A stretch of DNA of 31,310 nucleotides. Source: an uncultured Collinsella sp. (GTDB taxonomy: Bacteria; Actinomycetota; Coriobacteriia; Coriobacteriales; Coriobacteriaceae). The notes under the pieces were generated by a model. It had not been told where the DNA came from. It did not search any database and saw nothing but the letters and a program-made list of their open reading frames with translations. Shown here in pieces: positions 1 through 5,769 of this stretch. Where the stretch lies: assembly GCA_900757505.1 (NCBI GenBank), contig CAAEOE010000011.1, forward strand, positions 1 to 31,310, written 5' to 3'. How positions within the stretch are numbered: the stretch's first letter is position 1; every line of letters begins with the position of its first letter. Both the position numbers and the translations under genes were made by a program.

Positions 1-93
1 TATTAAATCCCCGTCCCAGAAAAATCATTTGATGGGCAGAAGGGTAAAAGCAGTCAAAAAAGCCCCGTCCCAAATTAGCTACCCTTTGCGCCG

Positions 94-933
94 TTATTCC
101 CCGGGGCGAATATTCGCGTAGAACTCCGCACCATCATCCAGGCGCAGGATGCCCACGCGGCCGAACTCCGACCCAGTGGCGGCGGCGCAGTCGATGTCGA
201 TGCGATCGGGCACGCCAGCGGTATCCTCGCCGCTCAGGCGCACGATTTGCCCGCGCCCCGACTCCTCATCGAGCCCCGCCAGGCCGCCGACCTCGCAATA
301 ACGTCCAAGCGACACCGTAGGCGTGTGGCCGCTCACGACGACCGGGCCCTTGCCCTCGGCAGAAAGCAGCCCCGTCGACGCATCCCAATAGCCATGGCGA
401 ATCCACAGCAAGTCATCGGACGACTGCACCGCAAGCATCTGCTGCAGTAGCTCGCGATCGGCATCCACCGCTCCCGCACCATCGGCACAATCAACCCCAT
501 GTTCAAGCAAAAACGCCCGCGCCGCCTCGGTCTGGATACCGGCATGCACCAGCAGGTACGGACGCTCGTCAGTCTCGGCCACCGCGTAGAGCGGCAGCGT
601 CGCCATCCAACGCACGAGCTCCTCGTACGCCTCAAATTCCATATCGTTGAGCTGCTGACGAGTAGTCCAACCACCGTTGATATCCCAGGTCTCGGCATCG
701 AGCGGATCTTGGCCAATGATGGCATCGAGCATGATCTGCTCGTGATTACCCTTGAGCACGCGAGCGTTGGGTAGCGAGCGCACGAGCTTAATAACGCCAA
801 CCGGATCGGGCCCGCGATCAATCATGTCGCCCAGCACGTACAGCGTATCGTCGGACGCCAGCGAAATCTTGGACAGGGCCTCGTCAAGCGCACGCACGTG
901 CCCGTGAGCATCGGATGTCACATAGATCGCCAT
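94..933 (-). CDS. Calcineurin-like metallophosphoesterase (PrpA/ApaH-like phosphatase)
   Basis: This 279-residue protein shows the full metallophosphoesterase signature in order: D-A-H at residues 8-10, GDMIDRG at 35-41, GNHE at 62-65, a histidine in LLVHAG near 130, and SGHT near 201-204. These residues bind a two-metal centre that hydrolyses phosphate esters. The family includes Ser/Thr protein phosphatases and diadenosine tetraphosphatases, and the substrate cannot be told apart here. There is no signal peptide, so it is probably cytoplasmic. The ATG start follows a GAGAGG-like ribosome site. It is divergent from the antiporter gene and lies outside the defence island. Family assignment is secure; the exact function is not. 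Confidence 0.9.
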   Translation of the reverse strand: MAIYVTSDAHGHVRALDEALSKISLASDDTLYVLGDMIDRGPDPVGVIKLVRSLPNARVLKGNHEQIMLDAIIGQDPLDAETWDINGGWTTRQQLNDMEFEAYEELVRWMATLPLYAVAETDERPYLLVHAGIQTEAARAFLLEHGVDCADGAGAVDADRELLQQMLAVQSSDDLLWIRHGYWDASTGLLSAEGKGPVVVSGHTPTVSLGRYCEVGGLAGLDEESGRGQIVRLSGEDTAGVPDRIDIDCAAATGSEFGRVGILRLDDGAEFYANIRPGE

Positions 934-951
934 GGAACGCCTCTCTTTACA

Positions 952-994
952 TTGCGGCCGAAGCCCGGAGCCGCAACTAAAACTTCAAGTTGAA
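952..994. promoter_or_regulatory. Inverted repeats in the divergent intergenic region
   Basis: Between the phosphoesterase and the antiporter are a 7-bp inverted repeat, TTGCGGC (952-958) with GCCGCAA (970-976), and a small palindrome TTCAAGTTGAA (984-994). They sit in the 5' leader or promoter of the minus-strand phosphoesterase and could be an operator or an mRNA hairpin. I could not place convincing -35/-10 boxes for either gene here. Confidence 0.25.
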
Positions 995-1186
995 CTTAAA
1001 CGTTACCCATTGTACTCCGTTGCAATAAAGCTGGAAAGGGTTTCCGAGCAGAGGCAAAGACGGCAGCCGTCTATGACGATATCGCGCACGCCCGCAATCC
1101 GCCCCCATAAACCCACCATCTTTGGGTACAAATAAACGCAGATAACTGACCGTGCCACGCCAACCACCCAGGAGCGGACACCATCC

Positions 1187-2788
1187 ATGAACCAGATACT
1201 TCTCTTTATCGGCCTCGTCATCATTTTGTGCCTGACCATCAAACCCGTCGGCAAAAAGCTCCCCTTCCCCACCCTGCTCATCTTTATCGTGCTCGGCATG
1301 CTGCTGGGCGTCAACGGCCCGGCGCGCATCGACTTTAGCGACTACGCGCTCACCGAAACCGTCTGCAGCACGGCGCTGCTGTTCATCATGTTCTACGGCG
1401 GTTTTAACACCAACATCGACCGCGCTAAGCCTGTCGCCGTGCCCGCGGTGCTGCTGAGCACGCTCGGCGTCGTCATCACTGCCGGCATTACGGGTGCGTT
1501 TGCGCACTTTGTACTGGGCTTCGACTGGATCGGCGGCCTGCTGCTGGGATCGGTCGTGGCGTCTACCGATGCGGCGAGCGTCTTTAGCGTGCTGCGCGAG
1601 CACAGTCTGTCGCTGAGAGGTGGCACCGACTCACTGCTCGAGGTCGAATCGGGCTCCAACGATCCCGTCGCCTACATGCTCACCGCCGTGCTCGCCACAC
1701 TCGCGGCCGGCGGCGACATTAACATCCCCGTGCTGCTGGCCAAGCAGATCATCCTGGGCGTGGGCCTGGGTATTGCCATCGGCTGGGCATCGGGCCGCCT
1801 GATTGAGCGCGCGCATGCGACAGCCGAAGGTGCGCAGACCATCTTCTTGTTCGCCGTGGCGATCGTTGCCTACGCGCTGCCGAGCTACCTGGGCGGCAAC
1901 GGCTTTTTGGCCGTGTACCTTGCCGGCATCGTGCTAGGCGCGAGCGACATCACCGGCAAAGTCGAGCTGGCGCACTTCTTCGACACCCTCACCGAGATGG
2001 CCGAGATGACAATCTTCTTTTTGCTCGGCCTGCTCGTGACGCCCGCCCGCCTGCCGCAAATGCTGCTGCCGGGCCTGGCACTCATGGCGTTTATGCTCTT
2101 CGTGAGCCGCCCCATCGCCGTCGGTCTGCTGTTGGCGCCCTTTAAGACGAATCCTCGCCAGGTGGCGCTCGTAAGCTGGGCGGGCCTGCGTGGCGCGGCT
2201 TCGGTCGTCTTTAGCCTCTTTGCCGTGGTGGCCGGTGTTCCCGGTGGGCACGACCTGTTTGACCTGGTCTTTGTGATTGCCGTGTCGAGCATTGTGGTGC
2301 AGGGCTCGCTGCTGCCAGCAGTGGCGAAGAAGCTCGACATGATAGATGCAGCCGGCGACGTACGCCGCACCTTTAACGATTACCGCGACGAGGACGGCAT
2401 GTCGTTTGTCAAACTCAAGGTGGGCGCTGGACATCCGTTTGTGGGGCGCTCACTCGCGGATATTGGCAGCGCTACGAACATGCTCGTCGTCCTGGTACTG
2501 CGCGACGGCGCGCATCCGGTGCTGCCCAACGGGGATACCGTGATCGAGGAAGGCGACCTTCTGGTGATGGCCGCACCAACGTTTGAAGAGCGTGCCGAGG
2601 TTACGCTACGCGAGGTCACCGTAACGCCCCATGGACGTCTGGCCGGTCAGCGCCTGCGCGACGTGCCGCAGGGCAAGCACCCGTTTATCGTGGTAATGCT
2701 CAAGCGCGACGGCCAAACGATCATCCCCGACGGCAACACCCTCATATACGCCGGCGACGAAGCCGTCATTGCCACGCTGGCGTCGTAG
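1187..2788 (+). CDS. Cation/proton antiporter, CPA1 NhaP2/CvrA-like, with C-terminal TrkA-C (RCK_C) domains
   Basis: The protein has 533 residues. The first ~385 form a Na+/H+-exchanger-type membrane domain with many hydrophobic segments and the family motifs STDAASVF (126-133) and ESGSNDPVAY (154-163), whose acidic residues lie in the ion path of this superfamily. The soluble tail holds one clear TrkA-C unit at about 403-470 and a second similar unit at about 478-533, both with the D/P-N-G-D/N-T…GD pattern. K+/H+ antiporters of the NhaP2 type carry such domains and export K+ or Na+ to control volume and pH. The second TrkA-C unit makes it slightly longer at the tail than a minimal NhaP2. The ATG has an AGGAG about 12 nt upstream, a rather long spacing. 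K+ versus Na+ specificity is inferred. Confidence 0.88.
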   Translation: MNQILLFIGLVIILCLTIKPVGKKLPFPTLLIFIVLGMLLGVNGPARIDFSDYALTETVCSTALLFIMFYGGFNTNIDRAKPVAVPAVLLSTLGVVITAGITGAFAHFVLGFDWIGGLLLGSVVASTDAASVFSVLREHSLSLRGGTDSLLEVESGSNDPVAYMLTAVLATLAAGGDINIPVLLAKQIILGVGLGIAIGWASGRLIERAHATAEGAQTIFLFAVAIVAYALPSYLGGNGFLAVYLAGIVLGASDITGKVELAHFFDTLTEMAEMTIFFLLGLLVTPARLPQMLLPGLALMAFMLFVSRPIAVGLLLAPFKTNPRQVALVSWAGLRGAASVVFSLFAVVAGVPGGHDLFDLVFVIAVSSIVVQGSLLPAVAKKLDMIDAAGDVRRTFNDYRDEDGMSFVKLKVGAGHPFVGRSLADIGSATNMLVVLVLRDGAHPVLPNGDTVIEEGDLLVMAAPTFEERAEVTLREVTVTPHGRLAGQRLRDVPQGKHPFIVVMLKRDGQTIIPDGNTLIYAGDEAVIATLAS

Positions 2789-2790
2789 CC

Positions 2791-2882
2791 ATCCCCACCC
2801 ATAACTTGCGGTGAAATAGGAACTGAATAGGCCTCTGAACAGCCATTTCAGTCCCTATTTCACCGCAAGTTATTGAGGGGAT
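2791..2882. repeat. Long imperfect palindrome downstream of the antiporter
   Basis: The arm at 2801-2828 and the arm at 2846-2873 are reverse complements over 28 bp with two mismatches (ATAACTTGCGGTGAAATAGG is shared). After a short internal loop, the ATCCCC/GGGGAT ends (2791-2796 and 2877-2882) pair as well. The loop is about 17 nt. There is no T-tract, so this is not a classical intrinsic terminator, although it could block read-through in both directions. Its length and regularity suggest a dispersed palindromic element (REP- or MITE-like). It marks the left edge of the lower-GC island. Confidence 0.6.
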
Positions 2883-2915
2883 GGGTTGAAAAACATTTGA
2901 ATTGACACCGAAATG

Positions 2916-2983
2916 AAAAAAGCCGGGGAAAACGTCCCCGGCACTTGGAAGCCCTCTCTTTTGAGATGACCGACTTCTTTATA
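2916..2983 (-). ncRNA. Candidate small RNA copy 1 (DUF3800-associated RNA-like), minus strand
   Basis: Read on the minus strand, a TATAAA -10 box (2983-2978, preceded by TG for an extended -10) is followed after exactly 35 nt by the terminator stem GCCGGGGA/TCCCCGGC (2942-2922) and six T. Between them are a weak TCTC/GAGA hairpin and a linker (CTTCCAAGTGCCGGGG) that matches copies 2 and 3. A good -35 is not visible. The predicted transcript is about 60 nt. This copy is oriented away from the DUF3800 gene and is the most divergent. The terminator could also serve as the left boundary of the cluster. The promoter-to-terminator spacing, identical in all three copies, is the main evidence that it is a gene. 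Confidence 0.55.
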
Positions 2984-3054
2984 TCACGAACGCTAGTTAG
3001 ATGCCATTCATTGAGGGCTTTATCAGGCGCGCCATCCCATCCACATGGCGCCAT

Positions 3055-3146
3055 TTGAAAGCCGTCCGATCTCATGCTATAAAGAAATCGATACCCTCGA
3101 ATAAAGGGACCTCCAAGAGCCGGGGGATGTCCCCCGGCATTTTTTT
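3055..3146 (+). ncRNA. Candidate small RNA copy 2 (DUF3800-associated RNA-like)
   Basis: A good promoter is present: TTGAAA (3055-3060), a 17-nt spacer, and an extended -10 TGCTATAAA (TATAAA at 3078-3083). Exactly 35 nt later comes a perfect terminator, GCCGGGGG (3119-3126), loop ATGT, CCCCCGGC (3131-3138), with a T-tract ending at 3146. Between them are a small CCCT/AGGG hairpin (3094-3097 with 3105-3108) and the linker ACCTCCAAGA. The predicted RNA starts near 3090 and is about 57 nt. No ORF follows it, so it looks like a free-standing small RNA gene. The CCTCCA linker resembles an anti-Shine-Dalgarno sequence and could pair with GGAGG ribosome sites. Confidence 0.65.
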
Positions 3147-3254
3147 ATGCGAGTCAAGACTAAATACTTCTCGGGAAAACGCCGGCCCATTGCGTCAGCA
3201 ATTTACGAGCCGCTCTACCCACCTCTGGACGGCTAAGGACTTTTCGCAGGTAGT

Positions 3255-3283
3255 TTGACGAACATATGTTTGCTTATTATAAT
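3255..3283 (+). promoter_or_regulatory. Near-consensus sigma70-type promoter with a palindromic spacer
   Basis: TTGACG (3255-3260), 17 nt, and TATAAT (3278-3283) give a near-perfect housekeeping promoter. Its spacer contains the perfect palindrome AACATATGTT (3261-3270), a possible operator. The predicted start near 3290 would place RNA copy 3 in the 5' leader of the DUF3800 mRNA. It is one of the clearest promoters in the window. Confidence 0.65.
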
Positions 3284-3288
3284 ATTAC

Positions 3289-3382
3289 TTGAAAGCACCC
3301 CTAATCTCATGGTATAAAGAATACGGTTCCCTCCAAAAGAGGGGCCTCCAAGAGCCGGGGTCTTACCCCCGGCATTTTTTTT
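3289..3382 (+). ncRNA. Candidate small RNA copy 3 / terminator leader immediately upstream of DUF3800
   Basis: It has its own promoter, TTGAAA (3289-3294), an 18-nt spacer, and an extended -10 TGGTATAAA (TATAAA at 3313-3318). After exactly 35 nt comes the terminator GCCGGGG (3354-3360) with CCCCGGC (3367-3373) and eight T (3375-3382). A CCCTC/GAGGG hairpin (3329-3333 with 3339-3343) and the linker GGGCCTCCA (3342-3350) lie between. The T-tract ends 8 nt before the GGAGG of the DUF3800 gene. The linker is perfectly complementary over nine bases to the ribosome site TGGAGGCCC (3390-3398). It could be a stand-alone small RNA, a transcription attenuator for DUF3800, or both. As I recall, comparative-genomics work has described several structured RNA motifs located near DUF3800 genes. 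Membership of this element in one of them is inferred. Confidence 0.65.
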
Positions 3383-3401
3383 GCAAAAATGGAGGCCCAT
3401 C

Positions 3402-4079
3402 ATGAGCGAACTCTCCGTCTTTGTTGACGAATCTGGCGACCTCGGAGGCGTCTCCAACTACTACCTCGTCACCCTCGTTTTTCACGATCAAAACGATGCA
3501 ATCGTTGAACGCATTGACCGCTACGAGCGCGCCCTGTCGCAGTCCTCGCTTCCCAATACGCCTTTTCATGCAGGACCCCTACTGAATGGAAACGGCGACT
3601 ACAAAGATCTTCCCAAGGAGCAGCGAAGGCACATGTTGAGCGCATTTCGCGCGTTCATTCAGCATCTCCCCATACGCTATCTCTGTCTGCAATACCGAAT
3701 GAGCGAATTCGCCGGCAATCAAAACGGTCTCGCGGAGAGAATGAGGCGAGAACTCACAGTTGAACTTTTCGACCATCTGGAATTCTTCCAGCGATACGAC
3801 ACCGTTAAGATTTACTACGACAACGGCCAACCGATTGTAACGGAGGTCATTCATTCTGCGCTTGAGTACGTTCTAGCAAGGGATGTCATCGTATACCGAG
3901 AAGCCACACCACGAGCCTACCGGCTATTCCAAGTTGCTGACTACATCTGTACGATCGAGCTAACGGCTATCAAGTTTGACAGCAAGGAAGATACAAAGAC
4001 TGATCGACTATTTTTTGGAACCCGAAGGACGTTCAAAAAGGGATTTCTCTTATATCTCAGGAAGAAAAGGATGAACTGA
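3402..4079 (+). CDS. DUF3800 domain protein
   Basis: The 225-residue protein begins with the family signature, a beta strand ending in V-D-E-S-G-D (residues 8-13). It contains the late conserved motif F-Q-V-A-D-Y-I-C and further acidic residues between them. DUF3800 proteins are widespread, often lie in mobile or defence regions, and, as I recall, are placed in an RNase H-like fold group. A nuclease role is therefore plausible but unproven. The ATG at 3402 is chosen because GGAGG lies 6 nt upstream; an upstream TTG at 3381 would overlap the terminator T-tract. GC is lower than in the flanking chromosome, which suggests transfer. It converges with the small acidic ORF, whose stop lies 7 nt away. 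Three RNA-like elements lie upstream, and the last ends just before this ribosome site. Confidence 0.85.
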   Translation: MSELSVFVDESGDLGGVSNYYLVTLVFHDQNDAIVERIDRYERALSQSSLPNTPFHAGPLLNGNGDYKDLPKEQRRHMLSAFRAFIQHLPIRYLCLQYRMSEFAGNQNGLAERMRRELTVELFDHLEFFQRYDTVKIYYDNGQPIVTEVIHSALEYVLARDVIVYREATPRAYRLFQVADYICTIELTAIKFDSKEDTKTDRLFFGTRRTFKKGFLLYLRKKRMN

Positions 4080-4086
4080 CCCGGGG

Positions 4087-4299
4087 TTACCAGTCGTCAG
4101 ACGCTCCGCAATCGTCGTCGAGGGCAAAGTCGCGGAGGTCGAGGCCTTCGCGTTCGGCTCGGGCTAGGAGCTCTTGGGGCGACTCGTCCTCGATATCCAT
4201 CACGTCGAGCATGGCAGCCGGAAAGCCCACGCCCGCCGCGCTCCCAGCGCGGTCGAGCAGACTCTCGCGCAGCTGGTCTACATCAACGTCGACCTTCAT
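4087..4299 (-). CDS. Small acidic hypothetical protein
   Basis: This is a 70-residue, strongly acidic protein with a D/E-rich C-terminus ending in D-D-D-C-G-A-S-D-D-W. It has a strong ribosome site, TAGGAGG, 6 nt before the ATG, which supports it as a real gene. It is the last gene of the minus-strand series that begins with BREX and follows the decayed tail of the coiled-coil gene. I do not recognise a family. No membrane segment or signal peptide is visible. The acidity would suit a DNA mimic or a small antitoxin-like partner, but nothing in the sequence proves that. Confidence 0.6.
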   Translation of the reverse strand: MKVDVDVDQLRESLLDRAGSAAGVGFPAAMLDVMDIEDESPQELLARAEREGLDLRDFALDDDCGASDDW

Positions 4300-4326
4300 G
4301 ATGAAACCTCCTACCAGACCAGGACC

Positions 4327-4465
4327 CTACTCACCAGCGCCAAGCACATCCACAGCAGCAACAAAAGCCGCCACCTGCTTGTCGTCCATCTGCATGGCCA
4401 AGCGCTCCACGGGCTCATCGTAGGCGAACTGCACCTTATCGATAAAGCAATCTCAAGCACGCTCA
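4327..4465 (-). pseudogene. Decayed 3' end of the upstream coiled-coil gene
   Basis: The shifted minus-strand frame downstream of the 408-residue ORF keeps coding character: it reads YGLKKLSQYCEAAV, then, past a TGA at 4453-4455, FIDKVQFAYDEPVERLAMQ and ends at a TAG at 4327-4329. Removing one T from the T5 tract at 4522-4518 (minus strand) would give N-A-F-W-Y-G-L-K-K-L and join the two parts. The intact gene would then have encoded about 454 residues, provided the TGA were a sense codon. Two lesions make decay more likely than a single sequencing error. Confidence 0.5.
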
Positions 4466-5692
4466 TCAACACGCACGGCGGCCTCGCAATACTGGCTGAG
4501 CTTTTTGAGTCCATACCAAAAACGCATTTACATGGCGCGTAGGATCCTCATCCAGCACACCATCGTAGCGACGCCCGTTAAACTCGCGCATGCGCGCCAC
4601 GGCAACCTTGAGCGAGTCGCCGCCCTCGGCCGAAGCCTCATCCACAAGCTCAGGAATCGCGACCTCACGCCGAACATCGTGCCTGGTAGCGCCATCGTAC
4701 TCGCTCACCAGCACGTCTTCGTCAAGCCGTGAATCGTAGTCTAAATAGCTCGAGCCCCGGCAAATCCCATGCGGTGAGCCAGAGCCAAACGCACAGAACA
4801 ACCCGCCGTCGGCAACAACGCGACGGTAGGTCTCAAACGACTTCTTAACCTGAGTGAGCAACTCGGAAAGCTCCCCGGCATCACACGCCGTCTCGCACGC
4901 AACGCACGCAGACTCGGGCAACGATACCGGATCAACCGTGCTCCCCGCAATGCGGGCGGCGCGCTCGGCCCGATACGCCTGCGCCGCCAAGTGCGCTCGC
5001 TGCGCAGCGCCGCGCACGTTGGTAAGTTCACGCTCCAACGCCACGTCACCAGCAACATCGCCAGCAACATCGCTCGCAGACCCGCCGGCGCCCTGCGACC
5101 CCGTTACACTCAGCTCGGACTCAAACGTCGCTGTGATCATACCCGCAAGGTCCGTCGCGTCGGCGGCACAGCGCATCTGCTCCAGCTGGGTACACAGCAG
5201 ATCGGCATCCAGAGGCACGGCCTCGGCAACGCGCACGTCACTCAAACGCGCCGCGCCCTGCAACACTAAAGCCCCCGCGGCATCGTACGCCGCACGAACC
5301 CTGTCCGCCGTATTGGCGCGCAGCTTTACCTCGATAAACACAAGCGTCTGCTCCAAACGGGCCAGCAGCTCGGCCTTATCCTCCATACGCAAAAAGGCAG
5401 CATAGCGCCGCTCCATCTGCAGCGGACCAACAATGCCCGCCTGCTTGCGAGCGCGTGCAAGCGCAGCGCCCTCAACACGACGGACATACCCGTCAACAGC
5501 CCGTACGGCAGACTCGCGCGCAGCGCGCTCGGCAGTCTCGACGTCCCTAAGCACGCCCAGCAGCTCGCGGGAGCGCGCCTTGCGCACCAGCTCCCCGCGA
5601 TCGTACTGCTCAAGCGCCGTCTGACGCTTGGCTACCGATTCAAAGCCAAACAGCTCGTCGAGCAACTCGCCAACAGAACGCTCGTCCGCCAT
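4466..5692 (-). CDS. Unknown coiled-coil protein downstream of brxL, probably 3'-frameshifted
   Basis: The 408-residue ORF is rich in Ala, Arg, Glu and Leu, with long predicted helices that look coiled-coil-forming (about residues 1-150 and 215-250). A Cys-containing stretch follows near 265-275 (ACVACETACDAG), then a more globular C-terminal third (GLFCAFGSGSPHGICRGSSYLDYDSRLDED). I recognise no family. It starts at an ATG preceded by AGGGAGG, 77 nt after the brxL stop. A strong GC hairpin in that gap may reduce co-transcription with BREX. The last ~14 residues are in a frame that loses coding character, whereas the neighbouring frame continues it, so the present C-terminus is probably an artefact of a frameshift. 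It could be a BREX accessory gene or an unrelated passenger. Confidence 0.6.
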   Translation of the reverse strand: MADERSVGELLDELFGFESVAKRQTALEQYDRGELVRKARSRELLGVLRDVETAERAARESAVRAVDGYVRRVEGAALARARKQAGIVGPLQMERRYAAFLRMEDKAELLARLEQTLVFIEVKLRANTADRVRAAYDAAGALVLQGAARLSDVRVAEAVPLDADLLCTQLEQMRCAADATDLAGMITATFESELSVTGSQGAGGSASDVAGDVAGDVALERELTNVRGAAQRAHLAAQAYRAERAARIAGSTVDPVSLPESACVACETACDAGELSELLTQVKKSFETYRRVVADGGLFCAFGSGSPHGICRGSSYLDYDSRLDEDVLVSEYDGATRHDVRREVAIPELVDEASAEGGDSLKVAVARMREFNGRRYDGVLDEDPTRHVNAFLVWTQKAQPVLRGRRAC

Positions 5693-5724
5693 GGCAAGGC
5701 CTCCCTACTCGAACACGCCAACAT

Positions 5725-5761
5725 GCTCGCGGGGCGCCCGAACACCGGACGCCCCGCGAGC
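5725..5761. other. Strong GC hairpin between brxL and the coiled-coil gene
   Basis: GCTCGCGGGGCG (5725-5736) and CGCCCCGCGAGC (5750-5761) form a perfect 12-bp stem with further CCG/CGG pairing inside. No T-tract follows on either strand. It may protect the 3' end of the BREX mRNA, partly terminate it, or mark the end of the BREX module. Confidence 0.6.
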
Positions 5762-5769
5762 CCGCATTC

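Noticed and set aside
3001..3258. 85-codon frame among the small RNA copies
   Set aside because: It has no ribosome site, runs through a terminator hairpin and promoter of RNA copies 2 and 3, and shows no family-like features.
2791..3382. CRISPR array or type III toxin-antitoxin repeat array
   Set aside because: Repeats are only three, in mixed orientation, each with its own promoter and terminator, and no cas gene or ToxN-like endoRNase is present; the spacing fits separate small RNA genes.
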